From positions 1,711,001-1,775,000 of the forward strand of contig CP065014.1 of assembly GCA_016700335.1 (NCBI GenBank): DNA of 64,000 nt, written 5' to 3'. The notes below the pieces were generated by a model that worked only from the letters and a program-made list of their open reading frames with translations, did no database searches and was not told the DNA's origin. This document shows, one piece after another, positions 36,344 to 45,746 of the stretch; the first letter of the stretch is position 1; each line of letters opens with the position of its first letter. The stretch comes from Chlorobiota bacterium. GTDB lineage: Bacteria; Bacteroidota; Ignavibacteria; OLB7. A program made the position numbers and the translations under genes.

Positions 36344-37816
36344 CGGGTGATTAAAACTCAAATAAATACAAACAAATACGAAGCTGTAATTGGGCTCGAA
36401 GTACATGCACAACTTTTAACAAAGACTAAATCTTTTTCTTTTGCTGGTAGTGAATTTGGTGCAACCCCAAATACTAACACAGATCCTGTTGTACTAGCTC
36501 ATCCAGGTGTATTACCATTGATTAATAAAAGTTTGATCGAATGGACTGTCAAAATGGGATTAGCTACTAATTGTAAGATCAGAAGTAAAAGTACATTTGC
36601 AAGAAAAAATTATTTTTATCCAGATTTACCTAAAGGTTATCAAATATCTCAATATGAGGATCCAATTTGTTATGATGGACATATTGAAATTGAATTGATT
36701 TCCGGCGATGTAAAAAAAATTGGGATTACACGAATTCATATTGAAGAAGATACCGGTAAATCTATTCATGATTTAGATATTAATAATAGCTTGATAGATT
36801 TAAACAGAGCGGGAAATTCTTTAATTGAAATTGTTTCAGAACCAGATATCAGAAATGCTCAAGAAGCTTACAGTTATCTCGAACAAATTAAAAGTATTGT
36901 TACTTATTTAAGTATTTGCTCAGGTAATATGGAAGATGGAGCTTTAAGATGCGATGCTAACATTTCAGTTAGGCTGATTGGTGCTGAAAAGTTCGGAACT
37001 AAAGTTGAAGTTAAAAATATGAACTCATTTAGAAATGTTGAAAAAGCAATTGAGTTTGAAATTTCTAGACAAATAACTGCATTAGAAAATAATGAAATTA
37101 TTTATCAAGAAACTAGGCAATGGGATGCTGGCTCTAAGTCAACAAAGATTATGAGAACGAAAGAATCTGCGAATGATTATAGATATTTTCCTGATCCAGA
37201 TTTACCTCCTATAATAGTAACTGATGAACTTATTGAATCAATGAGTAAAGAACTTCCAGAGTTTGCTATTCAAAGAAAATTTAGGTTTATAAATCATTAT
37301 AACATTCCATATTACGATGCAACCCTTTTAACAGAGACTGTAACATTAGCTGATTATTTTGAATCAACATGCAATAAATTAAAAGTTAAAAATGCTCAAT
37401 CTTTTAAAGTTACAAGTAATGTTATTATGACTGAGGTTTTAAGAATACTTACTGAAAAGCAAATTGATGTTACTTTATTTAAAATAGATTCTATGCGGTT
37501 AGCAGAACTAATTGATATGTTTTGTTTGGAAGTTATTTCATCCAAAAATTTAAAAGACATTTTTAATGAAATGCTTATTACTTCTAAAACTGCAGGTGAT
37601 ATAAGTAAAGAAAAAGGATATCTCCAAATAAGTGATTTTAATTTTATTGAAGATGCTGTCCTGCAAGTTCTATCAGAAAACCCCAAAAGTATTACTGATT
37701 ATAAAAACGGTAAAACTAATTTATTTGGTTTTTTAGTTGGTCAAACTATTAAGAAAACAAGTGGTAAAGCAAATCCTAAATTGATAAATGAAATACTTAC
37801 AAGATTACTAGAATAG
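36341..37816 (+). CDS. gatB: Asp-tRNA(Asn)/Glu-tRNA(Gln) amidotransferase subunit B
   Basis: GatB transamidates mischarged Glu-tRNA(Gln) or Asp-tRNA(Asn) within GatCAB. The 491-residue protein has YEAVIGLEVHAQLLTKTKSF at the start, KNYFYPDLPKGYQISQ, ITRIHIEEDTGKS with metal ligands, SGNMEDGALRCDANISVR and RQWDAGSKSTKIMRTKE, plus the C-terminal helical and tail domains (about 350-491). The start may be TTG 36341 or GTG 36347, and a promoter-like box lies over it. gatA and gatC are not in the window, which is usual where the subunits are scattered. The 256-base upstream gap holds nothing else I can name. Confidence 0.95.
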   Translation: MRVIKTQINTNKYEAVIGLEVHAQLLTKTKSFSFAGSEFGATPNTNTDPVVLAHPGVLPLINKSLIEWTVKMGLATNCKIRSKSTFARKNYFYPDLPKGYQISQYEDPICYDGHIEIELISGDVKKIGITRIHIEEDTGKSIHDLDINNSLIDLNRAGNSLIEIVSEPDIRNAQEAYSYLEQIKSIVTYLSICSGNMEDGALRCDANISVRLIGAEKFGTKVEVKNMNSFRNVEKAIEFEISRQITALENNEIIYQETRQWDAGSKSTKIMRTKESANDYRYFPDPDLPPIIVTDELIESMSKELPEFAIQRKFRFINHYNIPYYDATLLTETVTLADYFESTCNKLKVKNAQSFKVTSNVIMTEVLRILTEKQIDVTLFKIDSMRLAELIDMFCLEVISSKNLKDIFNEMLITSKTAGDISKEKGYLQISDFNFIEDAVLQVLSENPKSITDYKNGKTNLFGFLVGQTIKKTSGKANPKLINEILTRLLE

Positions 37817-37866
37817 AGTTTTTTTTATAGAGTTAACATTTTAAAAATTATTTAATATTAAGATTT

Positions 37867-38070
37867 ATGAATTGGTATGATATAGAAGACATTGGAATTT
37901 CATTATATGAAAAATATAAAAGTATAGATCCTTTATCAATTAGATATACAGATTTATTAAAGTGGATAATTGAACTTGAGGATTTTAATGGTGATCCATC
38001 AGAATCAAATGAGAGTAAACTTGAAGCTGTTCAGATGGCTTGGTATGAGGAATGGAAAGATAATCAATAA
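37867..38070 (+). CDS. iscX: Fe-S assembly protein IscX
   Basis: The 67-residue acidic protein closely follows the IscX (YfhJ) pattern: NWYDIEDIGISLYEKY, DPLSIRYTDLLKWI, ELEDFNGDPSESNESKLEA and a C-terminal WYEEW. IscX binds IscS and iron and tunes the rate of cluster assembly on IscU. Here it is separated from iscS-iscU-iscA by about 9 kb, while in E. coli it closes that operon. It starts 50 bases after gatB, and the LON-domain gene follows after 14 bases. Confidence 0.9.
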   Translation: MNWYDIEDIGISLYEKYKSIDPLSIRYTDLLKWIIELEDFNGDPSESNESKLEAVQMAWYEEWKDNQ

Positions 38071-38084
38071 ATTAAATAAAGTAA

Positions 38085-38726
38085 ATGAAAGATATAGGCA
38101 TGTTTCCTTTGAACCTAGTTCTCTTCCCTGGTTCACAGTTTCCTTTGCATATTTTTGAAGAAAAATATATTAATTTGATAAATGAATGTTGGTTGAAAAA
38201 TTTAGAATTTGGTGTAAATTATTCTGATGAAAATGGTATACAAGATATTGGATGCTTAGCTAAAGTAACAAAAGTTTGGAATACAACTAGTGAAGGATCA
38301 TTCGATATTATAGTAGTTGGAACAGAAAAATATTTGTTAGATAGTGAATTTAAAAATGTTAATGATGAGATTTTTTATAGAGCAGATATAAAATTAGTTA
38401 AAGATTATTCATTTGAAGTTGATCAGTATTTATTAAGTACCACTAAAAATTTGTTTTCAACATTGCTCGACTCAATAAAATTTGAAAATCTTGAAGACAA
38501 ATTGTTTGCTAAAGAATGGATTGCAAATGCAAATTCTTACTTGTTCGCCACAAAATCTGGATTAAGTTCAAATCAAAAATTGGAGTTATTGAAAATGGGT
38601 TCTGAAAATGAGAGGTTAGAATATTTAATTGATCATTTGAAAATGATTATCCCAGGTATTAAAAAAAATGAGTCTATTAAAATGATACATTTAAATGATG
38701 GTTATTTAGTAATGGATAATAAATAA
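38085..38726 (+). CDS. LON substrate-binding (PUA-like) domain protein
   Basis: The 213-residue protein starts GMFPLNLVLFPGSQFPLHIF and continues EEKYINLINEC, the signature of the N-terminal domain of Lon protease. The AAA+ and peptidase domains are absent. CLAKVTKVWNTTSEGSFDIIVVGTEKY forms the beta-rich core. A helical C-terminal region follows (about 110-200). Free-standing LON-domain proteins are widespread, and no biochemical role is settled. Position between iscX and mtgA is probably not functional. Confidence 0.85.
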   Translation: MKDIGMFPLNLVLFPGSQFPLHIFEEKYINLINECWLKNLEFGVNYSDENGIQDIGCLAKVTKVWNTTSEGSFDIIVVGTEKYLLDSEFKNVNDEIFYRADIKLVKDYSFEVDQYLLSTTKNLFSTLLDSIKFENLEDKLFAKEWIANANSYLFATKSGLSSNQKLELLKMGSENERLEYLIDHLKMIIPGIKKNESIKMIHLNDGYLVMDNK

Positions 38727-38745
38727 TTTATCCAAATTTAATTAA

Positions 38746-39489
38746 TTGCAAACACAACAAAATACTTCAGCAAAAAAAAACGTAAGTATATTTAGATGGA
38801 TTTTCCGTTTTATTCTAATTGCTTTTTTTTCATCAATAATATTTACTTTAATATTTAGATTTGTTAACCCACCATTTACTCCATTAATGGTTATTAGATC
38901 ATTAGAAGGTATGAGTAATGGTGAAAAAATTGGTATAAATCAAGAATGGGTAAATTTAGAAGATATATCACCCAACCTTATCAAAGCTGTTATTTCAGCT
39001 GAGGATGCAAAATTTTTTTCACATCATGGAGTTGATTGGGAAGCTGTAAAAAAAGCTAAAAAAAGGAACGAAAAGTTAAAAGGGAAAAAAGTATATGGTG
39101 CTAGTACTATATCAATGCAGTGTGCTAGAAATGTATTTTTATGGCAAGGAAGGAACTATATCAGAAAAGCTTTAGAAGTATATTTTACTTTTTTGATTGA
39201 ATTTTTTTGGGGAAAAAAAAGAATATTAGAAATCTATTTAAATGTAATTGAATGGGGAAATGGGGTTTATGGAATTGAATCAGCATCTCAAAAATATTAC
39301 AAAATTAATTCAAAGTTTTTATCACCTTCACAGTCTTCATTATTAGCAGTTGTATTGCCGAATCCAAGAAAATGGTCACCAAGTAAACCTAATAATTATG
39401 TTAAAAAAAGAGCTGGAAAAGTTAGAGGAGGTTTCCAAAGCGTTGGATTAAAATCATTACAAAAAATTAAAATGAATAATTTAAAGTAA
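38746..39489 (+). CDS. mtgA: Monofunctional peptidoglycan transglycosylase
   Basis: The 247-residue enzyme starts at a TTG (38746) and has one N-terminal membrane helix (about residues 18-42) with a GT51 domain. The catalytic glutamate sits in VISAEDAKFFSHHGVDWEA. GASTISMQCARNVFLW and FWGKKRILEIYLNVIEWGNG with the second glutamate complete the active site. It polymerises lipid II glycan chains without cross-linking them. No transpeptidase domain is present, in contrast to class A PBPs. It ends before the exchanger gene, with 68 bases between. Confidence 0.93.
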   Translation: MQTQQNTSAKKNVSIFRWIFRFILIAFFSSIIFTLIFRFVNPPFTPLMVIRSLEGMSNGEKIGINQEWVNLEDISPNLIKAVISAEDAKFFSHHGVDWEAVKKAKKRNEKLKGKKVYGASTISMQCARNVFLWQGRNYIRKALEVYFTFLIEFFWGKKRILEIYLNVIEWGNGVYGIESASQKYYKINSKFLSPSQSSLLAVVLPNPRKWSPSKPNNYVKKRAGKVRGGFQSVGLKSLQKIKMNNLK

Positions 39490-39557
39490 TTATATTAGAT
39501 TAATTAAACCACATTTATCTAACAATATAATTTATAACAAAATAATTTAAAAACAGT

Positions 39558-40619
39558 ATGAGTAAAAAAGAAAAATTGATTATTTCAATAGGTGTAATAT
39601 TTACTTCCATATCTGGATATTTACATTATTCAAATTCCAATGTAGTATTATTGTTTGTAATTGTAACAGTTACTTTAGCACTATTGGCAATGATAGTAGG
39701 TGATGCAACTGAGCAACTTGGTTATAGATTTGGACCCAATGTAACAGGAATTTTACAATCATCATTAGGGAATTTGCCAGAGTTATTTGTTTGTATATTC
39801 GCCTTAAAAGCTGGGTTAGATAAAGTTGTTCAAGCAGCACTTATAGGTTCAATTTTAGGAAATTCATTATTGGTTTTTGGTTTAGCATTATTTCTAGGAG
39901 GTCTAAAAAATGGCACACAATATTTTAGAAGTGAACCTCCTAAAATGATTGCGACATTAATGATATTAGCATTTGCAGCTTTAGCAATTCCAACATTAAC
40001 TAATCAATTACACACTTCTGCTGAAACTCATTTAAATACATTAAATATTTTTGTTGCTATTGTATTATTAATACTTTTTATTGCAAGCTTATATTTTTCT
40101 ATTAAAGGAGATAAAACAATTGTACCAAAAGATACTAATTCAAGTCAACATAAAGATATTTGGCCAATTGGTTTAACCTTATTAGTATTAGGAATATCTG
40201 GTATTGGTGCTGCATTTGTATCAGAATGGTTTGTTGATGCATTAACTCCAGCAATGCAAGTACTAGGTATAAATGATGTATTTGCTGGTTTAGTAATTGT
40301 TGCAATTGCTGGTAATGCAATAGAAAATTTGGTTGGAATTCAATTAGCATTAAAAAATAAAACTGATTATGCAGTAAGTGTAATTCTCAATAGTTCCCTT
40401 CAAGTTGCCTTAGGTTTGTTCCCATTATTAGTATTAGTTTCTTACTTTTTAGGTGGAGCAATTTTGTCATTTGTAATTTCACCTATGTTACTAGCTGCTT
40501 TAGCCCTTACTGTAATAGTTACTGCATTTGTAGTATTCGATGGTGAATCAATTTGGTTGGAAGGACTCGCTTTAATTTGTCTTTATACCTTAATAGCTAT
40601 TGCTTTTTGGTGGGGATAA
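39558..40619 (+). CDS. Ca2+/H+ exchanger (CaCA family, Cax type)
   Basis: The 353-residue, roughly 11-helix membrane protein has the two inverted alpha repeats of the cation/proton exchangers. Repeat 1 has GDATEQLGYRFGPNVTGILQ, then SLGNLPELFVCIFALKAG and LIGSILGNSLLVFG. Repeat 2 has AIAGNAIENLVGIQLALKNK and SVILNSSLQVALGLFPLLV. The acidic residue in each (NLPELF and NAIENLV) forms the cation pore in CAX structures. It probably expels calcium in exchange for protons. A bidirectional terminator follows. Confidence 0.9.
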   Translation: MSKKEKLIISIGVIFTSISGYLHYSNSNVVLLFVIVTVTLALLAMIVGDATEQLGYRFGPNVTGILQSSLGNLPELFVCIFALKAGLDKVVQAALIGSILGNSLLVFGLALFLGGLKNGTQYFRSEPPKMIATLMILAFAALAIPTLTNQLHTSAETHLNTLNIFVAIVLLILFIASLYFSIKGDKTIVPKDTNSSQHKDIWPIGLTLLVLGISGIGAAFVSEWFVDALTPAMQVLGINDVFAGLVIVAIAGNAIENLVGIQLALKNKTDYAVSVILNSSLQVALGLFPLLVLVSYFLGGAILSFVISPMLLAALALTVIVTAFVVFDGESIWLEGLALICLYTLIAIAFWWG

Positions 40620-40631
40620 ATAATAAATTTC

Positions 40632-40661
40632 AAAAAAAAGCGGATTAATATCCGCTTTTTT
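40632..40661. terminator. Bidirectional terminator between the exchanger gene and tRNA-Arg
   Basis: AGCGGAT (40639-40645) and ATCCGCT (40650-40656) form a stem with a 4-base loop. A runs precede and T runs follow, so it can end transcripts from both the exchanger gene and the convergent tRNA-Arg. Confidence 0.88.
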
Positions 40662-40672
40662 GCTTTAAAGAG

Positions 40673-40746
40673 TATGCCCGATTGGATTCGAACCAATGAC
40701 CTACAGCTTAGAAGGCTGTTGCTCTATCCAGCTGAGCTACGGGCAC
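40673..40746 (-). tRNA. tRNA-Arg (anticodon TCT)
   Basis: The minus strand folds into a complete cloverleaf. The acceptor stem GTGCCCG/CGGGCAT has a terminal G-U pair. The D stem is GCTC/GAGC, the anticodon stem ACAGC/GCTGT with loop CTTCTAA, and the T arm has GGTTCGAATCC. The anticodon TCT reads AGA and AGG. No CCA is encoded after the discriminator A. A TATTTTCG box lies just upstream. Confidence 0.97.
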
Positions 40747-40847
40747 AAGTTTTTTGTATTGCGAAAATAACTAAACCAACTCTTATGGTGAAAATTTTTT
40801 TTAATGAAGTTGAACACTCATATTATTAAAACCTAAATAATTAATCG

Positions 40848-40855
40848 TAACTTTG
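40848..40855 (+). promoter_or_regulatory. Putative -7 box (TAnnTTTG) for the 707-residue parvulin gene
   Basis: TAACTTTG lies 45 bases before the start at 40900. Confidence 0.4.
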
Positions 40856-40899
40856 TAAAATGTAAAAATAAATTTCCTTTAAGTCAATATTTCAAAAAA

Positions 40900-43023
40900 A
40901 TGTTATTAAAAAAATTTAATCTATTATTATTAGTTTTAATAAGTATTATTGTTAACCAGCAATTAAGTTTTTCTCAAACTTCCACTAAAAAAGAAAAATT
41001 AAAAAAAGTTGTTGTAAACTCAATTTCAGATCAATCAATATTACTACAAGTTGGAAATGAGAAAATTTCAGCTAAACAGTTAAGTGAAGCGTATAAAAAA
41101 AATGGGAATAGGTCTGGAAAAAATTTATTTGATCAACCTAAAGACACAATTATTGAATTCATAAATTTATATGCAAATTATAGATTAAAAGTTTTAGCTG
41201 CTTTGGATTCGAAGTATGATCTAAAGCCTGAAATAATTAAGGAAATGGCTGATAATAGAAAACAACTAGCAACTCCAACTCCACCATCAACTGGGTTTTT
41301 ATTAGAAAGAAAATTGGTTGATCCAGCTATTGAAAAAATGTGGAAAAATAGAAAAAATGAATGGCAGTTTTCTGCAATTTATATTTCAATGAGACCAAAT
41401 GATCCTGCCGATACTTTACGTGCATTTAAAAAAGCAAATCTCTTTTTAGACGGGATCAAATCAGGTAAGTTTGACTTTCTTCAACTTGCAACAGATTCAA
41501 CAGATGATCCAAATACAAAATCTAATAAAGGTGTATTACCATACATTACTGGTGGAATGATTTTGAAGAGCATGGAAAATGCCGTGCTTAATACAAAAGT
41601 TGGTGAAGTATATCCAAATTTAGTTAAAGTACCAGCTGGATATGTTATAATTAAAGTTATTGATATATCTCCTAGAATTAAAATTCGTGGTGGTCACATT
41701 ATAATTCGAGATCCACTAGATAAAAATAAAGACAATAATGAAATTGATTTTAGTATGGTTGATTCATTGTCGTTGTCTCGTGCAAAAAATTCAGCAGATT
41801 CTGTTTATAAGAGATTAAAGGCTGGAGAGGATTTTAGCAAATTAGCAAAAACTATCTCAAATGATAAAGTTACTGCTGCATATGGCGGTGAATACATGCA
41901 ATTTTATACTCGATCTATGGGGTTTGAAGGTAAACCTGGTAAGTTAGCACCAGAAATTGAAAATAGATTGTATAAACTTAAAGATGGGGAATATTCTGAA
42001 CCTTTTAGAACAAAAATTGGTATTATGATTCTAAAAAGATTTTCTTCATCAGTTCCATTATTAAATGAAGAAGAAGATAAGCTACGCCAAGTTTATAGGC
42101 AGTATTATTTAAATGAAGATAAATCTCCATATATAAAATCTATTTTAATTAAAAGAGGTTACAAACTAAATGATGGAGTTTTTAACGAACTTTTAAATCC
42201 TCTTGATAGAAGCAAAACAGCAAATGATACTAACTGGTCAAAGAATATTCCAAATAACATTAAATCTAAGAATTTATATTCGTTTAATGGCAAATCATAT
42301 TCAGTGCAAAGTTGGATAGATTCTGTAAACACTAATAAGGAGTTTGCTGGTATGCCTTTAACATCAGAATCTATGAATAAAGGTATTGAATCTCTTTTAG
42401 AACAACAAGCTCTTGAATTAGAAGCAATTTCTTTGGAGGAGGAGTATCCTGAATTTAAGACTTTGTTAAATGAATTTAGAGATGGTACTTTAATTTTTAA
42501 AATAGAAAACGATGAAGTTTGGAACAATGTAAAATTCGATTCCATAGAAGCAAAAACTTATTTTGAAGCAAATAGAAAAAAGTATATTTCTCAAGCAAAA
42601 TTAGGTATATCTGAAATTTATATGTTTAATGAAAAAGATATCAAAGATGTTTATTTGCAAACAAAAAGTAATATTACTTTTGATTCTCTAGCCAGTATTT
42701 ATACACAAAGATTAGGTTATAGAGAAAGAAAAGGTAAATATGATGTAAATACAAGTAAAAATTCTGAACTTGTCAAATTAATTTTTGAAAAATTTAAAAA
42801 TTTAAAAACAGGTGATATTTTAGAACCAATGAAGTACCAAGATGGTTATTCTATTTTTAAAATTGATAGTTACGAACCAGAAAAGGAAATGACTTACAAT
42901 GAGGCTAGACAAGAGATTAGTGGTGATTTTATGGATTATAAATCACAAAAAATGACTAGAGATTGGTTATTAGGTTTAGGTAAAAAATATGGTGTAAAGA
43001 TAAATTCTTCAATATTACATTAA
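40900..43023 (+). CDS. Parvulin-type peptidyl-prolyl isomerase, periplasmic (long)
   Basis: The 707-residue protein has a signal peptide (about residues 1-26, ending SFSQT). A SurA-like N-terminal helical part (ILLQVGNEKISAKQLSEAYK) is followed by two parvulin domains. The first (IRGGHIIIRD ... FSKLAKTISNDKVTAAYGGEYMQFYT) has the conserved S-x-D-x-x-x-x-x-GG-x pattern only in part. A third C-terminal domain (AKLGISEIYMFNE, SIYTQRLGYRERKGKYDV) resembles a degraded parvulin. It likely helps fold outer-membrane proteins. The SurA-like gene follows in the same direction. Confidence 0.8.
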   Translation: MLLKKFNLLLLVLISIIVNQQLSFSQTSTKKEKLKKVVVNSISDQSILLQVGNEKISAKQLSEAYKKNGNRSGKNLFDQPKDTIIEFINLYANYRLKVLAALDSKYDLKPEIIKEMADNRKQLATPTPPSTGFLLERKLVDPAIEKMWKNRKNEWQFSAIYISMRPNDPADTLRAFKKANLFLDGIKSGKFDFLQLATDSTDDPNTKSNKGVLPYITGGMILKSMENAVLNTKVGEVYPNLVKVPAGYVIIKVIDISPRIKIRGGHIIIRDPLDKNKDNNEIDFSMVDSLSLSRAKNSADSVYKRLKAGEDFSKLAKTISNDKVTAAYGGEYMQFYTRSMGFEGKPGKLAPEIENRLYKLKDGEYSEPFRTKIGIMILKRFSSSVPLLNEEEDKLRQVYRQYYLNEDKSPYIKSILIKRGYKLNDGVFNELLNPLDRSKTANDTNWSKNIPNNIKSKNLYSFNGKSYSVQSWIDSVNTNKEFAGMPLTSESMNKGIESLLEQQALELEAISLEEEYPEFKTLLNEFRDGTLIFKIENDEVWNNVKFDSIEAKTYFEANRKKYISQAKLGISEIYMFNEKDIKDVYLQTKSNITFDSLASIYTQRLGYRERKGKYDVNTSKNSELVKLIFEKFKNLKTGDILEPMKYQDGYSIFKIDSYEPEKEMTYNEARQEISGDFMDYKSQKMTRDWLLGLGKKYGVKINSSILH

Positions 43024-43086
43024 ACTTTAACATTATTTTTCCGTTTAAAATTTTTTTATTATTATTTAATCTACAAATTGATATTT

Positions 43087-44388
43087 ATGAATAAGTTCTA
43101 TTTAGTAGTTATTATTTTTTGTTTTAGTGTAATCAATATTCATTCACAAGTTGTTTCAGGATCCAAAAGACAACTAATTGATGGTGTAGCTGCTGTTGTA
43201 GGAAATGAAGTGATTTTAAAAAGCAATATTATTCAACAGATTTATATTTTAATACAACAAAAACAGGGCAACAATTTAGATGTAAATGATCCAAAAGTTT
43301 TTCAACAAATATTAAATTCTGTTATAGATGAAAAATTAGTATTAGCTCAGGCAAAAGAAGATAGTATAACTGTTAATGATGACGAAGTTCAACAAGCATT
43401 AGATATGAGACTTAGTGGACTAATCCAGCAAGTTGGTTCAGAAGAAAGACTTGAAAAAATTTATGGAATGACGATGGTTCAAATTAGAAATGAAGCAAGA
43501 GAATTAATTAAATCACAAATGTTAGTTGAGAATATTCAACGCAGAAAATTTTCTAATGTTAAACCAACTGAAAACGATATAAACGAATTCTATAGTTCTT
43601 ATAAAGATTCTTTACCATATGTTCCTGAACAATTTGAAATAAAGCATCTTGCTTTAAAAATCAAACCTAGTCAAAACGCTAAAGAATTAACAATTGCCTT
43701 AGCAAATAAAATCATCGATTCTTTGAAAAATGGTGGGGATTTCTCAGATTTTGCAAAAAGATATTCATCTGACCCTGGTTCTGCAGTCAAAGGTGGAGAT
43801 CTTGGTTTTGTTGGTGAAGGGAAATTTGTAAAACCATTCGAAGATGCAGCTAAACAATTAAGCATAATGGAAATATCAAAACCAATTGAAACTCAATTTG
43901 GATTTCATATTATTCAGTTGTTGGATAAAAAAAATAATGAACATCATACAAGGCATATTTTATTAAAAGTAATAGAATCTGATGTTGATAAAACAAATTT
44001 AATTAATAGGTTGAATGAGTTAAAGAATAAGGCAAATTCAGGGGAGTCATTTGATTCACTTGCTAAAAAATTTAGCGAAGATGAAAGTTCTAGAGGTTCT
44101 GGTGGGAATTTAGGGAAATTCAGTTCAGAACAATTAACTCCAGATTACAAAAGAGACTTATCAAATTTAAAAGTTGGAGAAATATCAAATCCTTCTATAG
44201 TTTCTCTTTCTCCAACTGAAAATGCTTATCATATTTTAAAGTTTAGTCAGAAAATTCCAGCACATAAACTTGACCCAAAAGAAGATAGAATTCAGTTAGC
44301 CCGTATGGCAACAGTTTATAAACAAAACAAAGAATATTCCAAATGGTTAGTTGAGTTGAGATCAAAAATTTATTGGGAAATTAAATAA
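43087..44388 (+). CDS. surA: SurA-like chaperone/peptidyl-prolyl isomerase
   Basis: I start at the ATG at 43087 (433 residues), three codons inside a TTG frame start, for a normal signal peptide (FYLVVIIFCFSVINIHSQ). The N-terminal domain reads LIDGVAAVVGNEVILKSNI and VIDEKLVLAQAKEDSI, as in SurA. Two parvulin domains follow: EIKHLALKI ... FAKRYSSDPGSAVKGGDLGF, and TRHILLKV ... LAKKFSEDESSRGSGGNLGKF. Both keep the S-x-D-x-x-S-x-x-x-GG-x-L-G signature. It is a periplasmic chaperone for outer-membrane proteins. Confidence 0.9.
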   Translation: MNKFYLVVIIFCFSVINIHSQVVSGSKRQLIDGVAAVVGNEVILKSNIIQQIYILIQQKQGNNLDVNDPKVFQQILNSVIDEKLVLAQAKEDSITVNDDEVQQALDMRLSGLIQQVGSEERLEKIYGMTMVQIRNEARELIKSQMLVENIQRRKFSNVKPTENDINEFYSSYKDSLPYVPEQFEIKHLALKIKPSQNAKELTIALANKIIDSLKNGGDFSDFAKRYSSDPGSAVKGGDLGFVGEGKFVKPFEDAAKQLSIMEISKPIETQFGFHIIQLLDKKNNEHHTRHILLKVIESDVDKTNLINRLNELKNKANSGESFDSLAKKFSEDESSRGSGGNLGKFSSEQLTPDYKRDLSNLKVGEISNPSIVSLSPTENAYHILKFSQKIPAHKLDPKEDRIQLARMATVYKQNKEYSKWLVELRSKIYWEIK

Positions 44389-44393
44389 TAATT

Positions 44394-45671
44394 ATGTTTA
44401 CTAATCAGGAAATATCAGCTATTAATAAAATTGATTTTAAAACCTATTCACTTAAGAATGGTTTAAAAATTATATTGTATAAAAATAATAAAGCACCAAT
44501 AGTCAATATCTTAGTCTGGTATCATGTAGGTTCAAAAAATGAATTACCAAACAGAACTGGATTTGCACATTTGTTTGAACATTTAATGTTTCAAGGTAGT
44601 GAGAACCTTAAAAAGTCAGAACATTTTACTTATATTCAAAAAGTTGGGGGATCTTTAAATGGTTCTACTTCATTTGATAGGACAGATTATCATGAAACAT
44701 TACCATCTGATTATTTAGAATTAGGATTGTGGTTAGAAGCAGATAGGATGCGTGCTTTAGATTTATCTCAAGAAAATTTTGATAATCAACGAGATGTTGT
44801 TTTTGAGGAATATAATCAAAGATATGTTAATGCTCCATATGGAAAATTGTTTCCTTTATTAACTTCCATGTTATTTTCTGATACAAATTATTCATGGACA
44901 CCAATTGGTAATATGGATCAATTAGCTGAATCAACACTTGAAGAATGTAAAGCTTTTCATAATAAATTTTACAAACCAAATAATGCAACTTTAGTAGTTT
45001 CTGGTGATTTTGAATATGATGATGTAATTCAGTTGATTGAAAAACATTATAGTGATATTGAACAAGGAGATGAAGTGAAATTTGATGGTGTAATTGATAA
45101 TATTATTACAGGACAAAAAAGACTAATTCATAAAGACAATGTTCCTTTATCTAAAGTTTTTATAGGATTTAAAGGATTAAAAATTGGTTCAGAGAATTCT
45201 GAAACAGCAGATATTCTTGCCTTAATAATGGAAGAAGGACGCTCAGGCAGGTTGCAATCTAGTATGGTATTTAACTCTAACCCTATTGCTCAGCAAGTAT
45301 CATGCTTTAATGCTTCTTTTGAAAAAAATGGAATGATTATTTTTTCAGCAACATCAAATGGAATTTCTACTCCAGAAGAATTGGAAAATATGTTAATGGA
45401 ACAGATCAACTTAATTAAATCTGAAGGAATTTCAACTAGGGAATTACAATCTGCGAAAAATGTTATGGAAGCTTCTATATCAAATACTTTTAATTATTTA
45501 AGTGGCGTTTCAAATGCTTTAGCTTCAAACCATGTTTTCTTAAATGACATAAATAGAATCAATTTAGAATTCTCAAAATATAATTCAATTACTAAGGATA
45601 ATGTAAAAGCATTTGCAAACGAGATTCTAGAATTTAATAAATCCTGTGTTTTACACTTTGTACCTGAATAA
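44394..45671 (+). CDS. M16 family zinc metallopeptidase
   Basis: The 425-residue peptidase has a zinc site H-L-F-E-H (residues 59-63, in GFAHLFEHLMFQ) and a downstream glutamate in QRDVVFEEYNQR (about 138), the inverted HxxEH motif of pitrilysin/insulinase enzymes. The second half has FKGLKIGSENSETADIL and RSGRLQSSMVF, the usual inactive partner domain. A signal peptide is not seen. The gene lies 6 bases after the SurA-like gene, suggesting an operon. Many relatives occur as active/inactive pairs; a second M16 gene is not here. Confidence 0.9.
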   Translation: MFTNQEISAINKIDFKTYSLKNGLKIILYKNNKAPIVNILVWYHVGSKNELPNRTGFAHLFEHLMFQGSENLKKSEHFTYIQKVGGSLNGSTSFDRTDYHETLPSDYLELGLWLEADRMRALDLSQENFDNQRDVVFEEYNQRYVNAPYGKLFPLLTSMLFSDTNYSWTPIGNMDQLAESTLEECKAFHNKFYKPNNATLVVSGDFEYDDVIQLIEKHYSDIEQGDEVKFDGVIDNIITGQKRLIHKDNVPLSKVFIGFKGLKIGSENSETADILALIMEEGRSGRLQSSMVFNSNPIAQQVSCFNASFEKNGMIIFSATSNGISTPEELENMLMEQINLIKSEGISTRELQSAKNVMEASISNTFNYLSGVSNALASNHVFLNDINRINLEFSKYNSITKDNVKAFANEILEFNKSCVLHFVPE

Positions 45672-45746
45672 ATTTACTATAAATTATATTTTAAATTTGT
45701 AATCTTAATCATCATAAATTTCTAAAACTTAATAATTTTCAATCAA

